Both the position numbers and the translations under genes were made by a program. The notes under the pieces were generated by a model. The model ran no database searches, was not told where the DNA came from, and saw only the letters and a list, made by a program, of their open reading frames with translations. Source: CANJUD01 sp043750035 (GTDB lineage Bacteria > Bacteroidota > Bacteroidia > UKL13-3). From it: a stretch of 12,802 nucleotides of DNA. Shown here piece by piece: positions 7,533 through 12,763 of the stretch (position 1 is its first letter; every line of letters begins with the position of its first letter). The DNA is taken from NCBI GenBank assembly GCA_043750035.1, contig JAYVCI010000224.1, positions 1 to 12,802 of the forward strand, given 5' to 3'.

Positions 7533-7798
7533 CCGACCAAATCACTGACAAGTTGACGGTTTAGTAAGCAGTAACTAGTGGTCAGTAAATGGAGCAAAAT
7601 CTTTGCTGGCTGAGCGTAGCCGAAGCCAGCAACTCGATACGTCTTTCCTCTTCTCCACCGGAAGCAACGACAAAGTCTTGATACCTGCTACTTTATACTT
7701 GATACTGTTTTGGGCATGCCCCTCCTTCGTCGGGTCGGGCTATATGCCTTACTGCGTGCCGGCTTCTATCCCTCATGCGGTCGCACAACCAGCCGCAC
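7533..7798. other. Gene-free, repeat-rich stretch upstream of grpE
   Basis: No convincing coding sequence. It holds a 9-bp-stem hairpin (7603-7632), then a run of GC-richer sequence (about 7710-7798: GGGCATGCCCCTCC, TCGGGTCGGGC, GTGCCGGC) that looks like dispersed-repeat DNA and differs in composition from the A+T-rich surroundings. It abuts the composite repeat at 7799-8058. Confidence 0.5.
7603..7632. repeat. Hairpin repeat with conserved GAGCG...CGA loop
   Basis: The arms TTGCTGGCT and AGCCAGCAA pair perfectly over 9 bp around a 12-base loop GAGCGTAGCCGA. The loop flanks match those of the repeat at 6902-6936 (GAGCG...CGA) while the arms differ in sequence but still pair. This is a family defined by its loop, with variable arms. 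Confidence 0.65.
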
Positions 7799-8058
7799 GA
7801 ATATTTCGTACCTACGGCACTTGTATATGGAATTATTGTTTCTAGCTACCGATATTTCGTACCTAAAGGCACTTGGCACGCTTGGCTATTTTCTTTCTTC
7901 CGATATTTCGTACCTACGGCACTTTGTATATGGAATTATTCTTTCTACCAATATTTCGTACCTAAAGGCACTTGCATCCTATGATAGTCCCATCGGGACG
8001 AGATATTGGTAGAATTTATTATTATCGATTTTCATAAGTGCCGTAGGTACGAAATATT
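7799..8058. repeat. Composite palindromic repeat element, copy A
   Basis: Six units with ~50-bp spacing. Four are reverse-oriented, ATATTTCGTACCTACGGCAC-type at 7799 and 7900 alternating with CCTAAAGGCAC-type at 7846 and 7945. Two are forward-oriented, GTCCCATCGGGAC at 7987 and AAGTGCCGTAGGTAC at 8036. The outermost units are inverted copies of each other, so the element has ~22-bp terminal inverted repeats. The module 7799-7874 is duplicated as 7900-7973, sharing the linker GTATATGGAATTATT. The unit order is the same as in copy B (9707-9904) apart from this duplication. No protein is encoded. It could be a MITE-like element, a REP/BIME-type array, or a structured RNA. Confidence 0.75.
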
Positions 8059-8062
8059 TTGT

Positions 8063-8110
8063 CCATGGTTGGTGTCCCTACAAACCATGGTTGGTGTCCT
8101 CACCAACCAT
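8063..8110. repeat. CCATGG-centred direct and inverted repeats after the propeller gene
   Basis: CCATGGTTGGTGTCC occurs twice, 22 bases apart (8063 and 8085), and the second copy forms a perfect 10-bp hairpin, ATGGTTGGTG-TCCT-CACCAACCAT (8087-8110). It lies 18 bases beyond the stop of the minus-strand gene at 8129. No T-run follows on the minus strand, so its role as a terminator is doubtful. It shares a CCATGG...CCCTAC half with the palindrome at 1160-1185. Confidence 0.65.
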
Positions 8111-8128
8111 CACTTATATCTTATTATC

Positions 8129-9427
8129 TTATTCCAACACCAATTTCTTAACCTCACCACCCACCTGCATCACATAAATCCCCTTGGGCAAAAACGCAAC
8201 ATCTATAGTTTTCTGGAAAGTATTATAATAGTTATCTTCAAATACTTTTTTACCTTCCAAATCATATACAAATATTTTCGTGTCTTTCTTGTCAAACTTT
8301 TCTGCCTGTATAGTGAAAACGCCCGCTGATGGATTGGGGAATACCGTTATAATACTTTTAATTTCCGTATTTGAAAATGTATTTGATTGTGATTGCGAAA
8401 CTGATTGCGATTTTTTTTCAGGGATAGGATTAACAGCTTCTACAATATTAGTACCTGTTGTTTGAGGGATATCTATTCTCTCCACATCAGTTAGTTTAAA
8501 TACACCTTTATCAGTCCCAAACCATTTGTTATTTTCCGCATCCACAGCTATGGCATATATACCATTTAAAAAAGGACTATTCTTCAGAAATATCCCCCAA
8601 TTTTCACCATCGTACTTTGTTACACTTGCACCGTCAAGCCACGATTTGCAAACTGTACCCAACCATTTTTTACCATTTGCATCAACTGCAACTGATGCAA
8701 CTTTGCGGTCAGGAAGTTCTGATTGTGTTGTATATATGATCCATTTTTCACCATCATATTTTGTAAGGCCATTATTAGTTCCAAACCACACATTTCCCTG
8801 TGCATCGGAAGTGGAATGGAGAATGGTATTATCTGAAAGAATAGGAGAAGCAAAATTGGTAAATGTGGTGCAGTCAAATTTTGAAACACCATTATCAAAA
8901 GTACCAATCCATTTATTTCCTTTTGAATCGATAGTGATTGATGAAACCAAATTAGAAGCCAATCCATCGCTTGTGGTATAGGTAGTCCAGTTTACGCCAT
9001 CAAATTTTGAAACCCCACCATTGGTTGCAAACCATTTGTTTTGTTTGCTATCGATGGCAATAGAGAACACACGGTTATTTGCAAGCCCATCACTGGTAGT
9101 ATAGGTAGTCCATTTTTCACCCTCAAATTTTGAGACACCTCCTTCACTTGCAAACCATACACTGTTTTGTGCATCTACAGCTATCGATCGAATATCATTA
9201 CCCGCAAGTCCTCCCTCCGATTTTGAATAAGATGTCCAGACACCGTCATCTAGTTTAGAAACTCCTTGGTGAGTCCCAAACCATTTCGTTTGGTTTTTAT
9301 CAATTGTAATTGATAATACAATGTCATTAGCCAAGCCATTTGCTGATTTAGTGTACTGCGTAGTTTGTGCACTGGTGCTGATTGTGCCACACAAAATTGA
9401 AAGAAAAAGTAAGATGTAATTTTTCAT
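8129..9427 (-). CDS. Secreted seven-repeat propeller protein with T9SS type A sorting domain
   Basis: A 432-aa protein predicted to be exported and then sorted by the type IX secretion system. It begins with a signal peptide (MKNYILLFLSILCGTISTSA, then Q). Seven ~41-residue repeats follow (about residues 31-315) of the form GLAnn.V.SIaiDskgnkWfgT.gGVSKfDG..WttYt, the two-component-regulator propeller (Reg_prop) pattern, expected to close one seven-bladed beta-propeller. After a Ser/Gln-rich linker comes the sorting domain, from ITVFPNPSAGVFTIQ through YDLEGKKVF to GIYVMQVGGEVKKLVLE. No kinase, DNA-binding or catalytic domain is present, so here the propeller is a stand-alone extracellular module, perhaps for ligand or glycan binding (inference). 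Composite repeat elements sit on both sides of the gene. No clear TAnnTTTG box is seen upstream. Confidence 0.9.
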   Translation of the reverse strand: MKNYILLFLSILCGTISTSAQTTQYTKSANGLANDIVLSITIDKNQTKWFGTHQGVSKLDDGVWTSYSKSEGGLAGNDIRSIAVDAQNSVWFASEGGVSKFEGEKWTTYTTSDGLANNRVFSIAIDSKQNKWFATNGGVSKFDGVNWTTYTTSDGLASNLVSSITIDSKGNKWIGTFDNGVSKFDCTTFTNFASPILSDNTILHSTSDAQGNVWFGTNNGLTKYDGEKWIIYTTQSELPDRKVASVAVDANGKKWLGTVCKSWLDGASVTKYDGENWGIFLKNSPFLNGIYAIAVDAENNKWFGTDKGVFKLTDVERIDIPQTTGTNIVEAVNPIPEKKSQSVSQSQSNTFSNTEIKSIITVFPNPSAGVFTIQAEKFDKKDTKIFVYDLEGKKVFEDNYYNTFQKTIDVAFLPKGIYVMQVGGEVKKLVLE

Positions 9428-9706
9428 GTTGATTAGATTTTTTTGAGAGTTTTTAGATTATAGTTTTATAACGGGTGAAGTTGAAATTTAGTTGCATAAA
9501 AAAAAGCATTCTTTAAATACTATCTAAAACGAAATTACGGAGAAATTATTTTATAATTACGAATTATATACTCAACACCATTTCCACAAATTTGTCTATC
9601 TTTCTGGGCAGTTTAGTCCCTGGCTAGAGCGGTCAAAAATTGTTCTGATACTTCAGTTCCCGCTTATTCTAAACTCCACCAACTATTACGCCCTTCAGCA
9701 GATTAC
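9428..9706. other. Intergenic stretch upstream of the propeller gene
   Basis: No gene is supported. It is A+T-rich near the propeller start and then more mixed. A 19-codon open stretch on the minus strand (9564-9623, PGTKLPRKIDKFVEMVLSI) looks protein-like but is closed by stops on both sides, so it is at most a gene remnant. Confidence 0.4.
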
Positions 9707-9904
9707 GATATTTCGTACCTACGGCACTTACCATACGGGTTCATTCTTTTTTTCTACCGATATTTCGTGCCTAAAGGCACTTTTAAACTATATATTCTAT
9801 CGGGTAGCACAAGTATTATAGCAGTTTCAAAGTCCCAGCGGGACGAAATATCGGTAGCACAAAGATTATATATCTATTCAAAAGTGCCGTAGGTACGAAA
9901 TATT
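9707..9904. repeat. Composite palindromic repeat element, copy B
   Basis: Four units in the same order as copy A without the internal duplication: reverse TAC-loop unit (9707-9729), reverse TAAA-loop unit (9754-9782), forward GTCCCAGCGGGAC unit (9830-9857), and forward GTA-loop unit (9882-9904). The first and last are inverted copies of each other. Forward linkers also repeat with ~50-base period (CGGGTAGCACAAGTATTATA at 9801, CGGTAGCACAAAGATTATAT at 9852). No coding capacity. That the same architecture occurs on either side of one gene indicates a mobile or recombinogenic repeat family rather than chance. Confidence 0.75.
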
Positions 9905-9948
9905 AATTTGCATCCATCACACGCTCACCGCGGATGATGAGGATATTG

Positions 9949-9962
9949 TTCGCCGCGGCGAA
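9949..9962. repeat. GC-rich 14-bp palindrome in an intergenic region
   Basis: TTCGCCGCGGCGAA is a perfect palindrome with the same CGCCGCGGCG core as the one at 2864-2877 inside the T9SS gene. It lies 44 bases beyond composite element copy B. No gene is attached to it. Confidence 0.6.
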
Positions 9963-10001
9963 TTGATAATTTCGAGTTCCATAAGCTGTGGGCAAATGTA
10001 T

Positions 10002-10038
10002 ATAAGTTTGATATCACAATTTGTGATATCAAACTTAT
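10002..10038. repeat. 37-bp perfect palindrome with TGATATCA in each arm
   Basis: Two exact 18-base arms, ATAAGTTTGATATCACAA and its reverse complement, flank a single T. Each arm contains the smaller palindrome TGATATCA and a TAAGTTTG that fits the -7 box TAnnTTTG, so promoter-like boxes face outward on both strands. This could be an operator for a dimeric regulator or a hairpin. No regulator gene adjoins it, and only a 20-codon frame starts at its right edge. Confidence 0.7.
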
Positions 10039-10042
10039 GAAA

Positions 10043-10073
10043 CGAAAAAGACCAGCGGTTTATGCTGGCCTTT
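10043..10073 (-). terminator. Intrinsic terminator of the lipoprotein operon
   Basis: On the minus strand AAAGGCCAGC-ATAAACC-GCTGGTCTTT forms a 10-bp stem with one G-U pair, running into TTTTTCGTTTC. On the plus strand the same stem has an A-C mismatch, so the minus strand is the functional orientation. It lies 66 bases after the lipoprotein stop at 10140 and probably ends that operon. Confidence 0.65.
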
Positions 10074-10139
10074 GTTTGGTGGAGCAGTCACAGACCTGAG
10101 AATGCTGACGACACTGGTTGGGCAGGATTACAAAATCAT

Positions 10140-10724
10140 TTACTTTTTTTTAACATCTTCTGTTACTTGGTTGACTTTTGGTTTCGGCCATGAAAACTTA
10201 TTTACATTTAGCATTATAATACTACTTGTTTCATTTACTCCATCATTAAATACTTCTGTGAGAGAAATTTTTTGTTTAGAACCAAGCAACCTCACTTCAT
10301 ATGAAATTTTTGACGGACTCCCAACGTTAGCATAGACTGTTCCAATCAATTTCCCATCTTTTAAATAAAGTTTTCCTGAAAATTTTTGATCTGAAAATTG
10401 ACCAGCTTCAACATTATACAATGTGGAATTTATTTTCTTTATTTCAAGATACCTCATTTCGTTCTCCGGTTTCCATACCCCACTCCAATTATCTTCAATA
10501 GATTCAGTTTGCTTATCTTGTTTAGTAATTTGAATGTCGAGGTTTTTACTTTCTGGAATCTTTAGATTTTCATGATTCTTAATTTCGTTTTCTCTGATTT
10601 CTAACTCTCTTTGTTTTAAGTTCAATTCCTTTTTTTGCAACTCCAATTCTTTTTCAGAAGTTTGATTTGAATTACAAGATGTGAAAATTGATGATATCGC
10701 AATGATGATTATTATTTTTTTCAT
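10140..10724 (-). CDS. Lipoprotein of unknown function with a coiled-coil stalk
   Basis: A 194-aa protein. The N-terminus is a lipoprotein signal (MKKIIIIIAISSIFTSC) with the lipidated Cys at residue 17. Residues ~22-55 are a Glu/Lys/Leu-rich heptad-like stretch (ELELQKKELNLKQRELEIRE), likely a coiled coil. From about residue 78 a compact, probably beta-rich domain follows (WSGVWKPENEMRYLEIKKI, then LYLKDGKLIGTVY). I do not recognise the family, and no catalytic motif is seen. It is the last gene of a three-gene minus-strand operon, starting 8 bases after the 79-aa gene, and a terminator follows. It probably sits at the inner or outer membrane facing the periplasm. Confidence 0.8.
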   Translation of the reverse strand: MKKIIIIIAISSIFTSCNSNQTSEKELELQKKELNLKQRELEIRENEIKNHENLKIPESKNLDIQITKQDKQTESIEDNWSGVWKPENEMRYLEIKKINSTLYNVEAGQFSDQKFSGKLYLKDGKLIGTVYANVGSPSKISYEVRLLGSKQKISLTEVFNDGVNETSSIIMLNVNKFSWPKPKVNQVTEDVKKK

Positions 10725-10732
10725 TTTATTTA

Positions 10733-10972
10733 TTATTGATTTTTAATATTTTTAATTTGTCTCTTGCCATATCGCACAGCTTTTACTTCTTTCATTATTT
10801 CATCATCCGACATATTTATATCGGGCAGTGTTTTATCAAGGAGTTGCCATTGTTCAGCAAATACCAAATCATTTATTTTAGAAGCTACAGTTAGCTGCTG
10901 CTTTGGTGAAAGTGCCTTAAATATTTTTACAATATTGGCAGTTGAAAATGTTATTGTTCTTTCAGTCTTCAT
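10733..10972 (-). CDS. Small antitoxin-like protein of unknown function
   Basis: A 79-aa soluble protein starting MKTERTITFSTANIVKIF and ending in basic residues (YGKRQIKNIKNQ). The pattern TITFSTANIVKIFKALSPKQ, then acidic DINMSDDEIMKEVKAVRYGK, resembles small Bacteroidetes proteins I recall next to PIN-domain toxins, so a VapB-like antitoxin role is possible. No toxin follows here: the next gene is a lipoprotein 8 bases downstream, so the protein is either an orphan antitoxin or something else. A TAAATTTG box lies 4 bases before the ATG, overlapping the intergenic gap after the 80-aa gene. That box could give a second, leaderless transcript. The functional assignment is weak; the gene call is firm. 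Confidence 0.75.
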   Translation of the reverse strand: MKTERTITFSTANIVKIFKALSPKQQLTVASKINDLVFAEQWQLLDKTLPDINMSDDEIMKEVKAVRYGKRQIKNIKNQ

Positions 10973-10995
10973 ATTGCAAATTTAATAAATTATTT

Positions 10996-11238
10996 TCATT
11001 TTAGCATAAAACTTAAAATAGCAATTATAGACCCTGTAATTGCTATAAACTGAACCACCCCAACAATATATATCGAACGCATAATATCAACCTTGTCATC
11101 TTTAGTAAGAAAAACATCTTTCTTCTGCTGGATTTTCTCTTCCGCTTTCAATTCGAAATATTCAATAACAACTTTGGCCTCTTCTTCGCTGAAGCGTTTC
11201 TTGAAAAGTTCGTATACCTGAAGTTCAATGGCTGACAT
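10996..11238 (-). CDS. Small single-pass membrane protein (DUF1640-like)
   Basis: An 80-aa protein with an amphipathic, charged helical N-terminal part (ELQVYELFKKRFSEEEAKVV, then EYFELKAEEKIQQKKDVFLT) and one C-terminal membrane segment at about residues 57-78 (IYIVGVVQFIAITGSIIAIL). The layout of a short coiled coil followed by a tail anchor resembles small DUF1640/CCDC90-type proteins; the match is from memory and moderate. It is the first gene of a minus-strand operon and lies 7 bases downstream of a strong promoter-like pair at 11246-11276. The 79-aa gene starts 23 bases after its stop. Function unknown. Confidence 0.75.
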   Translation of the reverse strand: MSAIELQVYELFKKRFSEEEAKVVIEYFELKAEEKIQQKKDVFLTKDDKVDIMRSIYIVGVVQFIAITGSIIAILSFMLK

Positions 11239-11245
11239 AACAGTA

Positions 11246-11276
11246 CAAAAATAGAGATTAATTTTTAAATAGCAAA
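11246..11276 (-). promoter_or_regulatory. Bacteroidetes-type promoter of the small-membrane-protein operon
   Basis: On the minus strand TTTG (11276-11273), a 19-base spacer and TATTTTTG (11253-11246) match the phylum's -33/-7 consensus (TTTG-N19-TAnnTTTG). The ATG at 11238 begins 7 bases after the -7 box, so the mRNA would have almost no leader. This is the best-formed promoter in the window. Confidence 0.65.
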
Positions 11277-11338
11277 TTTATTTTTTTACCTCACACCTGC
11301 AACAGCTATTGGGCGAATTATTAACAGGAAATTTGTTA

Positions 11339-11893
11339 TTACCAATAATTAGAAACACTTCTAAAATGTGCAAGTTGTTCCTTTAATTCAGAAACAATTT
11401 CGCATCCTGAATTATTTAGTTCTATTATAAAATTAATAAAAGTAGCATCGGTTTCTATAATTTGTCTTTTAGTATATGTTCTCAAACTATTTAAGTCTGG
11501 AGGGATTTAAAATTCTGCCATAGAAACTTCTGCTTGCCTTGCAGCTTCTATCATCCATTTTTCAATAGCCGGACATATTAGTAATAAATAATGCCCTTTT
11601 GAATCGTGCTTTTTATATATAATATTCTCGCTTTTATATATATCAATATTGAAATTTTTGAAATAAGATTTTGGATGAATTCCTTTATCAAAATCTATTA
11701 CAGCGAGTGCAATAGCGTTTTCATATTTTGCAATATTTTTTTGCTTATTATATTCATTTTTATTAATCAATATATTCTCAACTTTGGTTTTGCTATGCTG
11801 TTTATTTGTTGCAAATCGGGGAATATTTCCCAAAATTTCAATAACAACTCTATCTGCAAAACATTCAGGAATAATAGGTATAGTTTTATACAT
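11339..11893 (-). pseudogene. Possible TOPRIM-like partner gene interrupted by an in-frame TAA
   Basis: The frame that starts at 11893 meets TAA at 11507-11509 but continues without a shift for 55 more sense codons (IPPDLNSLRTYTKRQIIETD, then ATFINFIIELNNSGCEIVSE, then LKEQLAHFRSVSNYW) to a TAA at 11339. The continuation has normal protein composition and no further stops. The intact protein would be 184 residues (...VSMAEF-x-IPPDLNS...). A single substitution at the stop (from AAA, GAA or CAA, for example) explains the break. Readthrough or a sequencing error are the alternatives. It lies downstream of the truncated ATPase with 2 bases between them. Confidence 0.65.
11507..11893 (-). CDS. 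Possible TOPRIM-like protein, N-terminal 128 residues
   Basis: This is the frame as it reads up to the first stop. It has an N-terminal acidic patch (IPECFADRVVIEIL), a hydrophobic strand ending in two aspartates (ALAVIDFDKG, Asp67 and Asp69), and ICPAIEKWMIEAA (Glu111). A glutamate, then a DxD after a hydrophobic strand, then PxxExW resemble TOPRIM-type nuclease partners of ABC/AAA ATPases (OLD, DUF4435 and RloB-like proteins). I infer this from spacing only and am not sure. It starts 2 bases after the ATPase stop, so the two genes were one transcription unit. Its native C-terminus appears to lie beyond the TAA (to 11339). As it stands the product is probably truncated and non-functional. 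Confidence 0.6.
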   Translation of the reverse strand: MYKTIPIIPECFADRVVIEILGNIPRFATNKQHSKTKVENILINKNEYNKQKNIAKYENAIALAVIDFDKGIHPKSYFKNFNIDIYKSENIIYKKHDSKGHYLLLICPAIEKWMIEAARQAEVSMAEF

Positions 11894-11895
11894 GT

Positions 11896-12708
11896 TTATT
11901 TAAACAAAGAATTATAATTCATAAAAACATCAGTTCCATTATTAAGAACATTAGCTATTTCTTCAGAATCTAAAGTTTTTATTTTCATAAAATCAGTTCC
12001 TTCATCATTGTAGCATATATGCAATGCAACTGAATCTGAACTTGCATAGCTTTCATCAAATATTTCATTTACTAAATATGGAGAGTGCGTAACTATAAAA
12101 TATTGATTTGTTTTTTCTGCTAAAATTTGAGTCGCCAATTCTACAATATAAGGAGGATAAGAATGTGCTTCAGGTTCTTCAAATAGTATAATACTATCTC
12201 TATTTGAGAGTATTGCAGCTATATGGAAAATAATCCTTCTTAAAGTATCGGCCATTAATTCATATGGTATTTTTCTATATGCACCATTTATATATTTTTG
12301 TATTTCAATATCATTTTCGGTAGTTACAAAATTTAAATTATAACGTCTAAAATACTCACCTGCTATTTCACTTATTTCAGGATTATTTTGAATAATAGTT
12401 GGTAAATTTTCCCCAAATGGAGGATTTAAAAAAGATATAAATCGAGAGTCGTATTTAATATAATCTTTATACTTATAATTTTTCAGAATAAATTCCGAGC
12501 CTAAATTGAGAGGCAAGTTTTGTTTGGTGCTCCTTTGCCCATTTTCTAGAAGCTCATCACTATATTTTAAGTACTCTCTGCCATCTTTACCATTAGAAAG
12601 AGAATAATTTAGTTCTTCTTCTAACAAATTATGAATAAATTCCGAGAATTTTTTATCATAATCAAGTTTCATATTAAATTCTCTGGGATAATCATTTTCT
12701 ATATACAT
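11896..12708 (-). CDS. ABC/AAA-type ATPase, N-terminally truncated (Walker A missing)
   Basis: A 270-aa product carrying the C-terminal half of an AAA_15/AAA_21-type ATPase. The signature-like helix is KIPYELMADTLRRIIFHIAA (residues ~146-165), Walker B is DSIILFEEPEAHSYPP (Glu177/Glu178), and the switch histidine is in YFIVTHSPYLV (His208). The N-terminal ATP-binding strand and Walker A (GxxGxGKS/T), normally in the first ~50 residues of this family, are absent. An in-frame TAA lies 12 bases upstream of the ATG at 12708, and none of the upstream frames encodes them. It probably cannot hydrolyse ATP. It overlaps the control region of a divergent gene at 12764, so the 5' part was likely removed by a deletion or insertion. 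Such ATPases pair with nuclease or TOPRIM effectors in phage defence, and the next gene may be that partner. Confidence 0.75.
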   Translation of the reverse strand: MYIENDYPREFNMKLDYDKKFSEFIHNLLEEELNYSLSNGKDGREYLKYSDELLENGQRSTKQNLPLNLGSEFILKNYKYKDYIKYDSRFISFLNPPFGENLPTIIQNNPEISEIAGEYFRRYNLNFVTTENDIEIQKYINGAYRKIPYELMADTLRRIIFHIAAILSNRDSIILFEEPEAHSYPPYIVELATQILAEKTNQYFIVTHSPYLVNEIFDESYASSDSVALHICYNDEGTDFMKIKTLDSEEIANVLNNGTDVFMNYNSLFK

Positions 12709-12752
12709 ACTAACTATTTCTTAACATAGGCGACATATATGAAAACATTTTG

Positions 12753-12760
12753 TATATTTG
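12753..12760 (+). promoter_or_regulatory. -7 box for the gene leaving the right edge
   Basis: TATATTTG matches TAnnTTTG with 3 bases between it and the ATG at 12764, implying a nearly leaderless transcript. No TTG -33 element is seen at the usual distance. Confidence 0.4.
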
Positions 12761-12763
12761 TGC

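Noticed and set aside
7603..8012. Overlapping plus-strand frames encoding runs such as YFVPTAL and YFVPKGT
   Set aside because: They are translations of the palindromic repeats in several frames at once, with no homologous domain or sensible start; they are not genes.
7799..8058. CRISPR-like array (repeats with ~50-bp period)
   Set aside because: Units occur in both orientations, the intervening sequences are themselves repeated, and no cas genes are present.
9564..9623. Protein-like minus-strand stretch PGTKLPRKIDKFVEMVLSI
   Set aside because: Only 19 codons between stops with no supporting upstream frame; I cannot show it is a gene remnant.
10037..10099. 20-codon frame MKRKRPAVYAGLCLVEQSQT after the 37-bp palindrome
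   Set aside because: It overlaps the stem-loop of the minus-strand terminator and is too short to support as a gene.
10077..10153. tRNA or tmRNA gene ending in TGCTCCACCA on the minus strand
   Set aside because: The positions expected for T-stem and T-loop do not pair and lack a TTCRA loop; no acceptor partner is found.
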